Source: Halobacillus hunanensis (GTDB lineage Bacteria; Bacillota; Bacilli; Bacillales; Halobacillaceae). Taken from it: 64,000 bases of DNA. The translations under genes were made by a program, and so were the position numbers. The notes beneath the pieces were generated by a model. That model did not search any database. It was not told the origin of the DNA and saw nothing but the letters and a program-made list of their open reading frames with translations. Positions 32,457 to 43,054 of the stretch are shown in pieces; the first letter of the stretch is position 1, and the number at the start of each line of letters is the position of its first letter. The DNA is taken from assembly GCF_900166655.1 (NCBI RefSeq), contig NZ_FVZB01000007.1, positions 620,001 to 684,000 on the forward strand, in the 5' to 3' direction.

Positions 32457-33662
32457 ATGCTAGAAGGGAAAAAGATAGTATTAGGTGTTAGTGGGGGGAT
32501 TGCTGCTTACAAAGCCGCAGACTTAACGAGTAAGCTTGTGCAGGCAGGCGCTGAAGTGAAGGTCATCATGACAGAAAGTTCTTTAAAATTTGTCGGGGCC
32601 ACAACATTCCAGGCATTAAGTCGTCAACCTGTCTACACTGATACGTTTAAAGAACATGATTCAACACAAATCCAGCACATTGATGTGGCTGATTGGGCTG
32701 ACTTATTTCTAATCGCTCCAGCCACCGCCAACACGATTGGGAAACTGGCTAATGGGATAGCTGATGATATGTTAACAACGACTTTACTGGCTACAGAGGC
32801 GCCGGTTTATATAGCTCCGGCGATGAACGTACATATGTACAGCCACCCATCTGTGATCCGGAATTTGAAACAATTGGATCAGTGGGGATTCCGGTTCATT
32901 GAACCTGGAGAAGGCTATTTAGCATGTGGTTATGTTGGAAAGGGTCGGCTTGAAGAACCGCAGACGATCGTTTCCGTTCTTCAGCAGCAGTCCACACAGA
33001 ACCTGTCCTTATCAGGGAAGCGAGTGCTCATAACAGCTGGACCTACGAGGGAAAAGATTGATCCGGTTAGGTATTTTACGAATCCTTCTTCAGGTAAAAT
33101 GGGATTCGCTCTGGCACGCCAGGCTGCAGCCTTAGGAGCAAATGTGACGTTAATCGCAGGTCCTGTCCAGCTCGATACCCCACGAGGCGTGAACAGGATT
33201 GATGTGGAAACAGCAGAAGAGATGTACGACCAGGTGTTGTCCCATTTCGAGGCCAGTGACCTTGTCATCAAGTCCGCAGCTGTAGCTGATTACAGACCAA
33301 AGCAGGTTTTTGATCAAAAGATGAAAAAAACTCCCGGCGACTACAAGGTGGAGATGGAGCGGACGCGCGATATTCTACAAGAACTCGGGGAACGCAAACA
33401 GCACCAATATTTGATCGGATTTGCCGCAGAAACTCAGGACCTTGACCATTACGGCGAGCAAAAACTCGTAAAGAAAAACTTGGATGCGATTGTGATGAAC
33501 AACATAGCTGAGCAAGGTTCCGGTTTTAATAGTGATACAAATGCCTCTGTTTATTTGACGAAAGAAGGACAGCGAGTGGGCTGGCCGTTAATGTCTAAAG
33601 ATGAGCTGGCCACGAATATTTTACGAATGGCAAGCGCAGCATTTGTCGGTGAAGAGTCTTGA
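32457..33662 (+). CDS. coaBC: Bifunctional phosphopantothenoylcysteine decarboxylase / phosphopantothenate--cysteine ligase
   Basis: Two consecutive steps of coenzyme A synthesis in one 401-aa chain. N-terminal flavin decarboxylase CoaC (about 1-180) with GVSGGIAAYKAADL and IAPAMNVHMY; C-terminal CTP-dependent ligase CoaB (about 185-401) with ITAGPTREKIDPVRYFTNPSSGKMG and the KKxxD region near KNLDAIVMNN. Ends in a TTGA overlap with priA. Confidence 0.95.
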   Translation: MLEGKKIVLGVSGGIAAYKAADLTSKLVQAGAEVKVIMTESSLKFVGATTFQALSRQPVYTDTFKEHDSTQIQHIDVADWADLFLIAPATANTIGKLANGIADDMLTTTLLATEAPVYIAPAMNVHMYSHPSVIRNLKQLDQWGFRFIEPGEGYLACGYVGKGRLEEPQTIVSVLQQQSTQNLSLSGKRVLITAGPTREKIDPVRYFTNPSSGKMGFALARQAAALGANVTLIAGPVQLDTPRGVNRIDVETAEEMYDQVLSHFEASDLVIKSAAVADYRPKQVFDQKMKKTPGDYKVEMERTRDILQELGERKQHQYLIGFAAETQDLDHYGEQKLVKKNLDAIVMNNIAEQGSGFNSDTNASVYLTKEGQRVGWPLMSKDELATNILRMASAAFVGEES

Positions 33663-36070
33663 ATATTGCTAAAGTGATCGTGGATGTTGCTTCTCAAAAC
33701 ACGAACCGCCCTTTTGATTATGGCATTCCCGAACAATTTTCAGGGGTTGTTCAGCCGGGCGTCAGGGTAATTATTCCGTTTGGACCGAGAAAAATTATGG
33801 GCTATGTCGTCTCGCTGACAGATCATAGCGATTTTGACAAAATCCGAGATATTGTAGATGTCCTTGATTTGACCCCGATTTTAACAAAAGAGCTGCTTCA
33901 AATTGGCAAATGGTTATCCAATCAAACGTTGAGTTATTACATTTCCTGTTTGCAAGTTATGCTGCCGCAAGTGTTAAAAGCTAAGTACCGGAAAGAATTG
34001 TGGGTAACGACTGAAGAAGATCTCCCTGAAGAGCTTCAAAAGATTTTTGCAGGCAGAGACGTGATTGATTATGAAGAATTCCAGCAGTCAAACCTGAGTT
34101 ATCAGAAGTTGCGAGCATTGATCGAGGACGGTTGGATTGATGTCCATTATGAGGTGAAAAGCAGGGAAACGAAACGGACTACGACCATGGTCGAACCGAG
34201 CAAAGGTGCGATTGAGTTAGAAGAAGCTTTGGTTGATCTGTCAAAACAAGCCAGAAAGCAGCGAACTGTAATTCAATACTTTCTCGACCATGAACAGCCT
34301 GTCCCGAAAAAGCAGTTGCTTCAAACCTTGCAAACGACTGCCGCAACGCTGAAACCTCTGATCTCAAAAGGCATTTTAAGAGAATACAAGCAAGAGGTGT
34401 TAAGGGATCCATATGGTCATAAAGATTTTGAAAGGACTGAGCCGTTTACGTTAACCGAAGAACAACAGAGTGCCATCGAACCTGTGCTTGCTGCGATCGA
34501 ACAGGAAGCACATGACGTCTTTCTGCTCCACGGTGTTACTGGCAGCGGAAAAACGGAAGTGTACTTGCAGTCGATTCAACAGGTCATTGACAGGGGGCAG
34601 GAAGCGATTATGCTTGTTCCTGAAATTGCGTTAACCCCTCAAATGGTGGAACGGTTTAAGGGACGATTTGGGTCAAAAGTGGCCGTGTTGCACAGTGCTC
34701 TATCAGCCGGTGAAAAATACGATGAATGGAGAAAAATCCAACGTCAGGAAGTTCAGGTCGTTGTAGGAGCTCGTTCTGCTATCTTTGCGCCTTTTACAAA
34801 TATCGGAATTATTATTATTGACGAGGAGCACGAATCAAGCTATAAACAAGAAGATCGTACAAGGTATCATGCTCGTGACGTGGCCATTGAACGAGGTAAA
34901 ATTCATGCTTGTCCTGTTATGTTAGGCAGTGCAACTCCAGCTCTTGAAACGTATGCTCGTGCAGTTAAAGGCAACTACCATTTACTTACGTTGTCGAAGC
35001 GAATGAATGAAGCGATGATGCCGAAAGCCGAACTGGTGGATATGAGGGAGGAGCTGCATGAGGGGAATCGTTCGATGTTCTCTCGGCAGTTGAAAGATAA
35101 AATTGAAGAGAGGATTGCCAGAGGAGAACAAATTGTTCTGTTTTTAAATCGCCGCGGGTACGCCACTTTTGTGATGTGCCGGGACTGCGGCCATGTGAAG
35201 GAATGTCCGCACTGCGATATTGCGTTAACGTACCATAGGAGACAAGAAAGGTTGAAATGCCACTACTGCTCCCACGAAGAGCCCATGCCAGCACAGTGTC
35301 CGGAGTGTGAAAGTAAAACGATTCGCTATTTCGGAACAGGTACACAAAAAATTGAGGAAGGTCTGCAACAGTTAATTCCTGAAGCCCGCGTCATTCGGAT
35401 GGACGTGGATACAACGAGGCGAAAAGGGGCCCATGAACATCTGCTCCAGCAATTTGGTGAAAAACAGGCTGATATTTTGCTTGGGACACAAATGATTGCG
35501 AAAGGGCTGGATTTTGCCAATGTGACACTGGTCGGAGTTCTCGCAGCCGATTCACTGCTCAACCTGCCTGATTTTCGAGCATCTGAAAAAACATTTCAAC
35601 TGTTGACGCAAGTCAGTGGACGAGCAGGCCGGCATAAATTGCCTGGAGAAGTGGTCATCCAAACTTACACGCCCGAACACTATAGTATTCAACTGTCGAG
35701 TCAGTTTAATTATGAAGCATTTTTTACAGAAGAGATGAGGTTGCGAAAGGCGTTTCACTATCCGCCTTATTATTTCTTAACATTGTTTACGGTCTCTCAC
35801 CCGAATCAACTAAAGGTTCAGGAAGTGACCCAGAAAATCGTTCAATTTATGGGACAGCGACTGAGTGAAAGGGCGGATGTGTTAGGCCCGACCCCTTCTG
35901 CGTTAACCCGGATCAACGATAGATATCGCTATCAATGCATGGTAAAATACAAGAAGGAACCCGAGCAGCGGAAATTAGTTCAGCGTATCCTTCATTATTA
36001 CGAAGATGAAATGAAGCAAGAAAACGGATTACAGATTACGGTAGACTTTCAGCCGTATCAGCTTATGTAA
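33659..36070 (+). CDS. priA: Primosomal protein N' (replication restart helicase PriA)
   Basis: 803-aa superfamily 2 helicase that reloads the replisome at forks. N-terminal DNA-binding domain; Walker [12 protein letters not shown] (about residue 291); DEEH box (about 385); zinc-binding cysteines in [14 protein letters not shown] and [17 protein letters not shown] (about 505-545); helicase C-terminal motifs [11 protein letters not shown] and [11 protein letters not shown] start overlapping coaBC by 4 bp. def, normally between priA and fmt in B. subtilis, is absent; the gap is 20 bp. Confidence 0.96.
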   Translation: MNIAKVIVDVASQNTNRPFDYGIPEQFSGVVQPGVRVIIPFGPRKIMGYVVSLTDHSDFDKIRDIVDVLDLTPILTKELLQIGKWLSNQTLSYYISCLQVMLPQVLKAKYRKELWVTTEEDLPEELQKIFAGRDVIDYEEFQQSNLSYQKLRALIEDGWIDVHYEVKSRETKRTTTMVEPSKGAIELEEALVDLSKQARKQRTVIQYFLDHEQPVPKKQLLQTLQTTAATLKPLISKGILREYKQEVLRDPYGHKDFERTEPFTLTEEQQSAIEPVLAAIEQEAHDVFLLHGVTGSGKTEVYLQSIQQVIDRGQEAIMLVPEIALTPQMVERFKGRFGSKVAVLHSALSAGEKYDEWRKIQRQEVQVVVGARSAIFAPFTNIGIIIIDEEHESSYKQEDRTRYHARDVAIERGKIHACPVMLGSATPALETYARAVKGNYHLLTLSKRMNEAMMPKAELVDMREELHEGNRSMFSRQLKDKIEERIARGEQIVLFLNRRGYATFVMCRDCGHVKECPHCDIALTYHRRQERLKCHYCSHEEPMPAQCPECESKTIRYFGTGTQKIEEGLQQLIPEARVIRMDVDTTRRKGAHEHLLQQFGEKQADILLGTQMIAKGLDFANVTLVGVLAADSLLNLPDFRASEKTFQLLTQVSGRAGRHKLPGEVVIQTYTPEHYSIQLSSQFNYEAFFTEEMRLRKAFHYPPYYFLTLFTVSHPNQLKVQEVTQKIVQFMGQRLSERADVLGPTPSALTRINDRYRYQCMVKYKKEPEQRKLVQRILHYYEDEMKQENGLQITVDFQPYQLM

Positions 36071-36090
36071 GAAAGGGGCTCTTTCGCCAA

Positions 36091-37038
36091 ATGACACGAA
36101 TAGTTTTTATGGGAACACCTGATTTTGCTGTTCCTATTCTGGATCAGCTTATGCAGCACGACTATGAAGTTGTATTAGCGGTTACTCAGCCTGATCGTCC
36201 GAAAGGCCGCAAGCGTACACTTACACCCCCGCCTGTCAAAGAAGCGGCTGATAAGTGGGGGATCCCGGTTTTTCAGCCTGAGAAAATAAAAGATGAGTAT
36301 GAGGAAGTCTTATCGTATAAGCCTGATCTCATTGTGACAGCAGCCTTCGGACAAATCCTGCCTGAAGCTTTACTTACGGCTCCTGAGCACGGATGTATTA
36401 ATGTTCATGCTTCATTGTTACCTGAACTTAGAGGAGGAGCACCGATCCATTATGCGCTCATCCAGGGTAATCAGGAGACCGGGGTTACCATTATGTATAT
36501 GGTGAAAAAACTTGATGCCGGAGATATCCTGACACAAGTACGTGTACCTATTGAGGATACTGATCACGTAGGGACATTACACGATAAATTAGCAGAGGCA
36601 GGGTCCCGCTTGCTGATAGAAACACTGCCGCAGCTTTTAAAGGGCGAGATCACACCACAACAACAAGAGGAAGAGAATGTGACGTTTGCTGCGAATATAA
36701 AGAGAGAGCAAGAGCGGATCGATTGGAGTTTGGATCAGCAGTCGGTTTACAATCATATTCGCGGATTGCACCCATGGCCTGTTGCCTTTACATATTGGAA
36801 AGGCAAGCCTATGAAAGTCTGGTGGGCGGCCAAGGTGAACGGAGAGTATAATCAAGCTCCTGGAACGGTATTAGCACGTGAAGAAGATGGATTTCTTGTA
36901 CAGACTGGTGACGGAAAAGCTGTGAAACTTACGGAGGTTCAGCCTGCAGGAAAGAAACACATGAATGGCCAGGCCTTTTTAAACGGTGCCGGCCAGGCGC
37001 TTAAGACCGGGGAAGTATTGGGGGAGCATGATGGCTAA
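36091..37038 (+). CDS. fmt: Methionyl-tRNA formyltransferase
   Basis: Formylates initiator Met-tRNA using 10-formyl-THF. 315 aa. Starts [14 protein letters not shown]; the catalytic region is [20 protein letters not shown] (about residues 107-126), with the DAGDI loop after it; the C-terminal tRNA-binding OB-like domain follows residue 205. ATG start behind AAAGGGG. The partner enzyme gene def is not next to it. Confidence 0.96.
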   Translation: MTRIVFMGTPDFAVPILDQLMQHDYEVVLAVTQPDRPKGRKRTLTPPPVKEAADKWGIPVFQPEKIKDEYEEVLSYKPDLIVTAAFGQILPEALLTAPEHGCINVHASLLPELRGGAPIHYALIQGNQETGVTIMYMVKKLDAGDILTQVRVPIEDTDHVGTLHDKLAEAGSRLLIETLPQLLKGEITPQQQEEENVTFAANIKREQERIDWSLDQQSVYNHIRGLHPWPVAFTYWKGKPMKVWWAAKVNGEYNQAPGTVLAREEDGFLVQTGDGKAVKLTEVQPAGKKHMNGQAFLNGAGQALKTGEVLGEHDG

Positions 37039-38377
37039 ATATGCACTGCGGGAATCCGCTTTACATCTCTTAACAAGAATTGGCGAACAAGGTGGATACA
37101 GTCATGTGTTGTTAGATCAGGAGATAAATAAGCGCAGTTTATCGAACAAAGATGGTGCGCTGTTAACGGAAATTGTTTATGGAACTTTGCAAAACAAACG
37201 TAAAATTGAATTTCAAATTCAACCGTATATTGCCAAACAAAAGAAAATTAAGCCGTGGGTGAAATGGCTGCTCTATATGTCGGTCTATCAAATGCTGTAT
37301 TTGGAACGCGTGCCGGATCACGCCGTCATCCATGAAGCTGTGGAGATATCCAAAAAAAGAGGACATAAAGGAGTCGTATCCTTTATGAATGGTGTGCTTC
37401 GAAACGTCCAGCGTAAAGGCGTACAAGATACTTCCGCGATTGATAACAAAGTGGAACGCCTTGCGATTGAAACCAGCCATCCAGCTTGGCTTGTCAGTCG
37501 ATGGGTGGACCAATATGGCTGGGAATTAACTGCTGGGATGTGCAGGCAGAATTTAAAGCGCCTTCCTATGTCGGTTCGGATACAGCCATTACGCATATCT
37601 CGTGCGGAAGCAACGACGGAATTGAAAGAGCGTGGGATTACTGTTAAGGAAAGTGCACTATCAAGTCAAGGGCTCTTAGTTGAGGAAGGACGGATCATCG
37701 ACGATCGCTTATTAACGGAAGGATACCTTACCGTACAAGATCAAAGCTCGATGCTTGTAGCTGAAATGATGGACCTGAAACCGGGTCTGACCGTACTTGA
37801 TGCCTGCAGTGCTCCAGGTGGAAAAACTACCCATATTGCTGAGAAAATGAAAGATCAAGGTTCAGTCACAGCTTATGATTTACACGAAAAGAAAGCCAAA
37901 CTTGTTGATGAAAAAGCGATTCTGCTTCAACTACAGTCCATTGAAGCGAAGCAAGCTGACTCGCGGCGACTGCACGAACTCCACGAAGTCGAAGCCTTTG
38001 ACCGCATTCTTCTCGATGCCCCTTGTTCAGGACTCGGTGTCATGCGAGGGAAACCTGATATCAAGTATCATAAAACCGAATCAGACATCTTCGCCCTCCG
38101 AAACATACAAGATGACTTATTGGACAGTGTAGCTCCGTTGTTAAAGGTTGGCGGAAAACTTGTATACAGTACCTGTACTGTTGACCGTCATGAAAATGAG
38201 CAAGCTGTTGAGCGCTTCCTACAGCAACACCCTGAATTTGAAATAGACCCGACTTTTACAGAAGACTTGCCGGAAGAGGTACTGGGTTCTGTGGGGCTTA
38301 CTGAGTTCGGTCTCCAATTGTTTCCCCAGGAATGGGATACAGATGGGTTCTTTTTGACGAGAATGGTAAAGAAATGA
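37028..38377 (+). CDS. rsmB: 16S rRNA (cytosine967-C5)-methyltransferase RsmB
   Basis: 449-aa RNA m5C methyltransferase. NusB-like N-terminal domain (about 1-140), then a NOL1/NOP2/Sun SAM domain with [12 protein letters not shown] (about residue 257), catalytic cysteines in [10 protein letters not shown] and [12 protein letters not shown]. Start ATG at 37028 or 37031, inside the last bases of fmt, with GGGGAG upstream. rlmN would normally follow; only a short remnant is left. Confidence 0.94.
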   Translation: MMAKYALRESALHLLTRIGEQGGYSHVLLDQEINKRSLSNKDGALLTEIVYGTLQNKRKIEFQIQPYIAKQKKIKPWVKWLLYMSVYQMLYLERVPDHAVIHEAVEISKKRGHKGVVSFMNGVLRNVQRKGVQDTSAIDNKVERLAIETSHPAWLVSRWVDQYGWELTAGMCRQNLKRLPMSVRIQPLRISRAEATTELKERGITVKESALSSQGLLVEEGRIIDDRLLTEGYLTVQDQSSMLVAEMMDLKPGLTVLDACSAPGGKTTHIAEKMKDQGSVTAYDLHEKKAKLVDEKAILLQLQSIEAKQADSRRLHELHEVEAFDRILLDAPCSGLGVMRGKPDIKYHKTESDIFALRNIQDDLLDSVAPLLKVGGKLVYSTCTVDRHENEQAVERFLQQHPEFEIDPTFTEDLPEEVLGSVGLTEFGLQLFPQEWDTDGFFLTRMVKK

Positions 38378-38618
38378 AGCAGCTAAACCTGCTCTTCTCA
38401 TTTGGGTTAGATGAATAATTGAACCTGATTCTTTGAAGCAAATGTTTTAGGAGAGTTTAATTATGGTTATTCTGTTTACGTAACCCTGAATGTGAACACA
38501 CTATTGCGAACAGTATTAAACCCAGGGTGTTTCCTGTACAATTTACTAAAAGTTTTTTTACTAGTTGAAACATCCCGTTTGGCAGAAATAGGTATCATTT
38601 GCAGGAATAAGGCCGCAA

Positions 38619-38669
38619 TCAGCATGTGGCCGGCTTCGTATAAAGGAGCGAAACGAAGAAACGAGGTGA
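38619..38669 (+). pseudogene. 3' remnant of rlmN (23S rRNA A2503 methyltransferase)
   Basis: One frame between rsmB and prpC reads SACGRLRIKERNEETR and then stop. This matches the end of RlmN as I recall it from B. subtilis (AACGQLRAKERQEETR), which sits at precisely this place in the conserved gene order. Nothing else of rlmN can be read in 38378-38618, and stops interrupt the frame just upstream. The remnant overlaps the prpC ribosome binding site (GAGGTGA), which may explain why it survived. Confidence 0.65.
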
Positions 38670-38674
38670 AGACC

Positions 38675-39433
38675 GTGTTCGACTGCTTTATGACAGATCA
38701 AGGTAAAGTTAGAAATCATAATGAAGATGCTGGCGGTATTTTTTCCAGTGAATCAGGGCAGAACTTAGCTGTTGTTGCAGATGGGATGGGCGGTCATCGA
38801 GCAGGAGATGTAGCGAGTCAACTGGCCATGACAGTCTTACATAATAAGTGGCAGGAAGCTGGTGCTTTTAACACCCCGGATGAGGCAGAAGGCTGGTTAA
38901 AGCAATCGGTGCTAGAGGTGAATCAGGATATTCAGCAACATGCTGCTCAGCATGAAGAATGCCAGGGAATGGGGACAACCCTCGTGGCAGCAATCTGTAC
39001 AGATGGGTTTGCCACGATAGCCCATATCGGGGATAGTCGTTGTTATTTAGCAAACAGTTTTGGATTTAAACAAGTTACTGAGGACCATTCATTAGTGAAC
39101 GAGTTAGTTCGATCAGGTCAAATTACCTCAGAGCAAGCGGAACATCATCCGAGAAAAAATGTGTTATTAAAAGCACTTGGAACAGAGGAAGAGATCACAC
39201 CTGATATTCTCACGATTTCGTTTGATGAAGATGATCGTTTACTGCTATGTTCTGATGGGTTAAGCAATAAGGTCACAGATGAAGAGTTGGGTGAATTGGC
39301 AGCCTTTAACGGGGAATGGGAACAATTTTGCCAATCTCTAATAGACCTGGCGAATGAACGAGGCGGCGAAGATAATATCACTCTTGCTGTCATTCATAAT
39401 AGTCACACAGATTCGAAAGAAGGTGCTGACTAA
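38675..39433 (+). CDS. prpC: PP2C-type serine/threonine phosphatase PrpC
   Basis: 252-aa manganese-dependent phosphatase that reverses PrkC phosphorylation. Metal-binding motifs VVADGMGGHRAGD (about 34-46), HIGDSRCYL, LCSDGLSNKV and GGEDNITLAV are all present. GTG at 38675 aligns with the family N-terminus and GAGGTGA is correctly spaced. The 61-codon longer frame has no homology and runs over the rlmN relic in another frame. TAATG-type 1-bp overlap with prkC. Confidence 0.93.
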   Translation: MFDCFMTDQGKVRNHNEDAGGIFSSESGQNLAVVADGMGGHRAGDVASQLAMTVLHNKWQEAGAFNTPDEAEGWLKQSVLEVNQDIQQHAAQHEECQGMGTTLVAAICTDGFATIAHIGDSRCYLANSFGFKQVTEDHSLVNELVRSGQITSEQAEHHPRKNVLLKALGTEEEITPDILTISFDEDDRLLLCSDGLSNKVTDEELGELAAFNGEWEQFCQSLIDLANERGGEDNITLAVIHNSHTDSKEGAD

Positions 39434-41451
39434 TGATGAATAATCGTCTCCTGAACGAACGATATAAAATTATGGAGATGATCGGCGGGGGAGGGATGGC
39501 CAACGTCTATCTAGCTCACGATACGATTTTAAATCGGGATGTCGCGATTAAAGTGTTACGCCTTGAACATGGAGACGATGATGAATTTATTGCCCGCTTT
39601 CATCGCGAGGCGCAATCTGCTTCAAGCCTCTCTCATCCGAATATTGTTAACATATACGATGTCGGTGAAGAAGAAGATTTATATTTTATGGCGATGGAAT
39701 ACGTCGATGGGATGACCTTAAAACAATATATCCAGAAAAACAGTCCAATCGATGCAGCAGATGCGATTGATATCATTCGGCAGATTACTTCAGCTATCTC
39801 TCATGCCCATGACAATGGGATTGTGCACCGTGATATTAAGCCGCAAAATATTTTAATTGATCATTATGGACAAGTGAAAGTTACGGATTTCGGGATTGCA
39901 ATGGCTTTAAGTGCTACAGCCTTAACGCAGACGAATTCTGTACTGGGATCTGTTCATTACTTATCACCTGAACAGGCTAGAGGCGGTATGGCTACTAAAA
40001 AATCAGATATATATTCACTAGGGATCGTGCTTTTTGAGCTGCTAACAGGACGTCTGCCTTTTTCAGGAGAGTCACCAGTAGCCATTGCCCTTAAGCATTT
40101 GCAGCATGATACTCCTTCGCTTAAGCGATGGATTGCGGACTTGCCCCAAAGTGTAGAGAATATCGTATTAAAGGCAACCGCTAAAGACCCCTTTCATCGT
40201 TACGATTCTGTCATGGAGATGGAGTATGATTTAGAAACATCTCTTGAACCGGAACGTCTTAATGAACCCATTTTTACGACGCCTAATGATGAAGAGGGAG
40301 AGCAGACCAAGGCAATTCCGGTGATTACGGAAGAGAATTATGGAGATGATGGCGAAGAGGATACGATCGTTCATAGTAATACAACCAAAGTTAATCAAGA
40401 TCAAAACCTTTCAAAAAAAGAAAAGAAGCAAGCAAAGAAGCTTCATAAAAAGTCAAAAAAGCAGAAGAAGAAGAAGCAAAAGAAGAAAAGACCTTTGTTA
40501 TGGTTATTAATCATTTTCCTCGTCCTTGCCGCAGCTGGTGCTATTGCTCTGTTTGTCGTACCCATTTTTCTACAACCCGATGATGTTGAAATGATTGATG
40601 TCGAAGGGATGGAGTATGGAGAAGCATATGGGCAGCTAAGTGAGCTAAACTTAAACGTAACACGTGAACCTATCTATTCAGACACGGTTCAAGAAGGACA
40701 AGTAGTTCGAACAGATCCTGAGGCGGGAATGGTTATAAAAGAAGAGTCTGAAGTTACCGTTTATACGAGTCAAGGTAAAGAACGAGTTGAATTTGGCAGC
40801 TACGAAGGGGAAGATTTTGACAGAGTCAAGCAAGAGCTTGAGGATCAGGGCTACTCAAGTGTTCTCGCCATTGATGAAAATTCAGAAGAGCCTGCTGGTG
40901 AGATCATTCAGCAAATTCAGCCTCAGGAGGATGAAGAAGTTGTACCTGAAGAGACGAGTGTTATTTTCAGAGTCAGCCTCGGGCCTCCTACAGTGACACT
41001 TAGGTCATTAGAAGGGGAGACGCTGCAGTCAGCCCAAAACTATTTAGATGATAATAACTTGAATGCCACAGTGACAGAGGAACACTCGCCGGATGTCCCT
41101 GAAGGTCATGTCATTGGTCATCAGCCGCAAGCACTAAGTGAAATAGAAGAGGAATCAACTGTTAATCTCGTAGTCTCGCTTGGGCCGAAAGAACAGCCAC
41201 CGCGAGAAGAAGAGATTCAAGTAGAGGTTCCATACGACGAGGAAGCAGAACAAAAGGAACAGAACGTGCTCATCTATATAAACGACGCCAATCATGAGAT
41301 GAGTGAGGTCTTCCGGGAAGAGACAATTACAGAAGACACCACGGTAGAATTTACGTTAACGATTCCACCAGAAGAAGAAGCTTCCTATAAAGTGCAGCTG
41401 GGTGACGAAGTAATTGAGGAAAAAACGGTGCCATATGAAGAAGGTGAATAA
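39433..41451 (+). CDS. prkC: Serine/threonine protein kinase PrkC with PASTA domains
   Basis: Membrane kinase sensing cell-wall fragments; acts in germination, biofilm and stationary phase. 672 aa. Kinase domain (about 10-275) with GGGGMANVYLAHD, catalytic HRDIKPQNIL (about 131) and DFG. A linker rich in acidic residues leads to an extremely lysine-rich stretch (about 318-353), a transmembrane helix (about 354-378) and three PASTA repeats (about 385-578), then a C-terminal immunoglobulin-like region. The outer part is very acidic. Immediately followed by rsgA. Confidence 0.95.
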   Translation: MMNNRLLNERYKIMEMIGGGGMANVYLAHDTILNRDVAIKVLRLEHGDDDEFIARFHREAQSASSLSHPNIVNIYDVGEEEDLYFMAMEYVDGMTLKQYIQKNSPIDAADAIDIIRQITSAISHAHDNGIVHRDIKPQNILIDHYGQVKVTDFGIAMALSATALTQTNSVLGSVHYLSPEQARGGMATKKSDIYSLGIVLFELLTGRLPFSGESPVAIALKHLQHDTPSLKRWIADLPQSVENIVLKATAKDPFHRYDSVMEMEYDLETSLEPERLNEPIFTTPNDEEGEQTKAIPVITEENYGDDGEEDTIVHSNTTKVNQDQNLSKKEKKQAKKLHKKSKKQKKKKQKKKRPLLWLLIIFLVLAAAGAIALFVVPIFLQPDDVEMIDVEGMEYGEAYGQLSELNLNVTREPIYSDTVQEGQVVRTDPEAGMVIKEESEVTVYTSQGKERVEFGSYEGEDFDRVKQELEDQGYSSVLAIDENSEEPAGEIIQQIQPQEDEEVVPEETSVIFRVSLGPPTVTLRSLEGETLQSAQNYLDDNNLNATVTEEHSPDVPEGHVIGHQPQALSEIEEESTVNLVVSLGPKEQPPREEEIQVEVPYDEEAEQKEQNVLIYINDANHEMSEVFREETITEDTTVEFTLTIPPEEEASYKVQLGDEVIEEKTVPYEEGE

Positions 41452-42333
41452 ATGGCAACAGGAAAGATAATAAAGGCATTAAGCGGATTTTATTATGTGC
41501 TCCATGATGGAACAGTTTACCAATGTCGAGGCAGAGGTGTGTTTAGGAAACGAAAGATTACACCGCTTGTTGGAGATCTTGTCGAGTTTAAAGCAGAAAC
41601 GGTTGAAGAAGGCTATATTCTCGCTATTGAGGAAAGGCAGAATGAACTCGTTAGACCGCCGATATCCAATATTGATCAAGCTTTAATTGTAACATCTGCC
41701 GTTCATCCTGACTTTAACTCGTTGTTATTAGATCGATTCCTTGTCCTGATAGAGGCAAAACGAATTGAACCATTGATCGTTATTTCGAAATTGGATCAGG
41801 TGGCAGCTGATGTGTTACAAAAGATCGAAAACTATAAGAATTTATACGAAGAAGTAGGATATCGTGTTATCCTCTCCTCCGTTACGGATTCACAATCGAT
41901 TGATCAGCTGCAGTCCCATTTAGCTGACCGGACGACCGTGATTGCCGGGCAGTCAGGGGTAGGGAAATCTTCGCTGCTGAATTCAATCGATCCCCGGCTG
42001 GCCATCGATACAGATGAAATTTCAGAAAGTCTAGGACGGGGCAAACATACAACACGTCACGTAGAGCTCTACGAAATTTCAGGAGGATTAGTTGCAGATA
42101 CACCTGGATTTAGTTCATTGGAATTTGGCGGATTAGAGTTGGATCAATTAAGTGAATGTTTTCCTGAATTTGTTGCTGTTCAGGATGAGTGTAAATTCCG
42201 GGGCTGTCTTCACAATAAAGAGCCCAAATGTGCCGTGAAAACAGGAGTAGAGAACGGCACGATCGCTAAGCAGCGGTATGACCATTATTTACAATTCGTT
42301 GAAGAAATTCAAAATAGAAAGCCGAGGTATTAA
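41452..42333 (+). CDS. rsgA: Small ribosomal subunit biogenesis GTPase RsgA
   Basis: Circularly permuted GTPase assisting late 30S maturation. 293 aa. OB fold, then G4 (VISKLD) before G1 (GQSGVGKSSLLNSI, about residue 165) and G3 (DTPGFSSL), the permuted order of the family. C-terminal zinc site CKFRGCLHNKEPKCAVK. Starts at the base after the prkC stop. Confidence 0.96.
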   Translation: MATGKIIKALSGFYYVLHDGTVYQCRGRGVFRKRKITPLVGDLVEFKAETVEEGYILAIEERQNELVRPPISNIDQALIVTSAVHPDFNSLLLDRFLVLIEAKRIEPLIVISKLDQVAADVLQKIENYKNLYEEVGYRVILSSVTDSQSIDQLQSHLADRTTVIAGQSGVGKSSLLNSIDPRLAIDTDEISESLGRGKHTTRHVELYEISGGLVADTPGFSSLEFGGLELDQLSECFPEFVAVQDECKFRGCLHNKEPKCAVKTGVENGTIAKQRYDHYLQFVEEIQNRKPRY

Positions 42334-42334
42334 C

Positions 42335-42985
42335 ATGACTAAGATTGCCCCATCGATCCTGGCATCAGACTTTGCTCAGTTAGGGTCAGAAATTCAAGAT
42401 GTGGAACGTGGAGGAGCTGACTACATTCATGTCGATGTAATGGACGGTCATTTTGTTCCTAATATTACGATCGGACCACTGATTGTAGAAGCGATTCGGC
42501 CGACTACGACCTTACCGCTGGATGTGCATTTAATGATTGAAAACCCTGATGCTTATATTGGTGATTTTGCTAAGGCAGGATCAGATATTATTACTGTTCA
42601 CCAGGAAACTTGTCCGCATTTACATCGAACGATACAACTTATTAAAAGCCACGGAGTAAAAGCGGGGGTAGTCATCAATCCTGCCACACCGGCAGAGTCT
42701 ATTAAACAGATATTACAAGATGTGGACCTTGTGCTGCTTATGACCGTAAACCCTGGATTTGGCGGACAATCGTTCATTGAAAGTGTTGTTCCGAAAATCA
42801 AACAGATCGCCACATGGCGAAGCGAATTAGATCTTGAGTTTGAAATTGAGATTGATGGCGGGGTCAATAAAGACACAGCGCGAATTTGCACAGAAGCGGG
42901 TGCAGATGTACTGGTAGCAGGAAGTGCAGTATTTAAACAGGAAGATCGAGCAAACGCGATCACAGAAATTCGTCAATCTTTATAA
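42335..42985 (+). CDS. rpe: Ribulose-phosphate 3-epimerase
   Basis: Pentose phosphate enzyme interconverting ribulose- and xylulose-5-phosphate. 216-aa TIM barrel with KIAPSILASDFAQLG at the start, HVDVMDGHFVPNITIGP (metal ligands), VNPGFGGQSFI and EIDGGVN. ATG 42335 follows the rsgA stop after one base and is preceded by GAGGTATT; an earlier frame start overlapping rsgA is rejected. Confidence 0.96.
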   Translation: MTKIAPSILASDFAQLGSEIQDVERGGADYIHVDVMDGHFVPNITIGPLIVEAIRPTTTLPLDVHLMIENPDAYIGDFAKAGSDIITVHQETCPHLHRTIQLIKSHGVKAGVVINPATPAESIKQILQDVDLVLLMTVNPGFGGQSFIESVVPKIKQIATWRSELDLEFEIEIDGGVNKDTARICTEAGADVLVAGSAVFKQEDRANAITEIRQSL

Positions 42986-42989
42986 ATTG

Positions 42990-43038
42990 CAAGAAGCCAA
43001 AATGTGTGGTTCACTGCCGATATTTTGGCTTCTTTTTT
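42990..43038 (+). terminator. Terminator after rpe
   Basis: AAGAAGCCAAAAT (about 42991-43003) pairs with ATTTTGGCTTCTT (43022-43034) before TTTTT. Confidence 0.75.
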
Positions 43039-43054
43039 TGAAGGTGGTAAGGTT

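Noticed and set aside
38492-38674. 61-codon N-terminal extension of PrpC
   Set aside because: Not similar to the family, lacks a ribosome binding site, and overlays the rlmN relic in another frame; GTG 38675 fits the family N-terminus.
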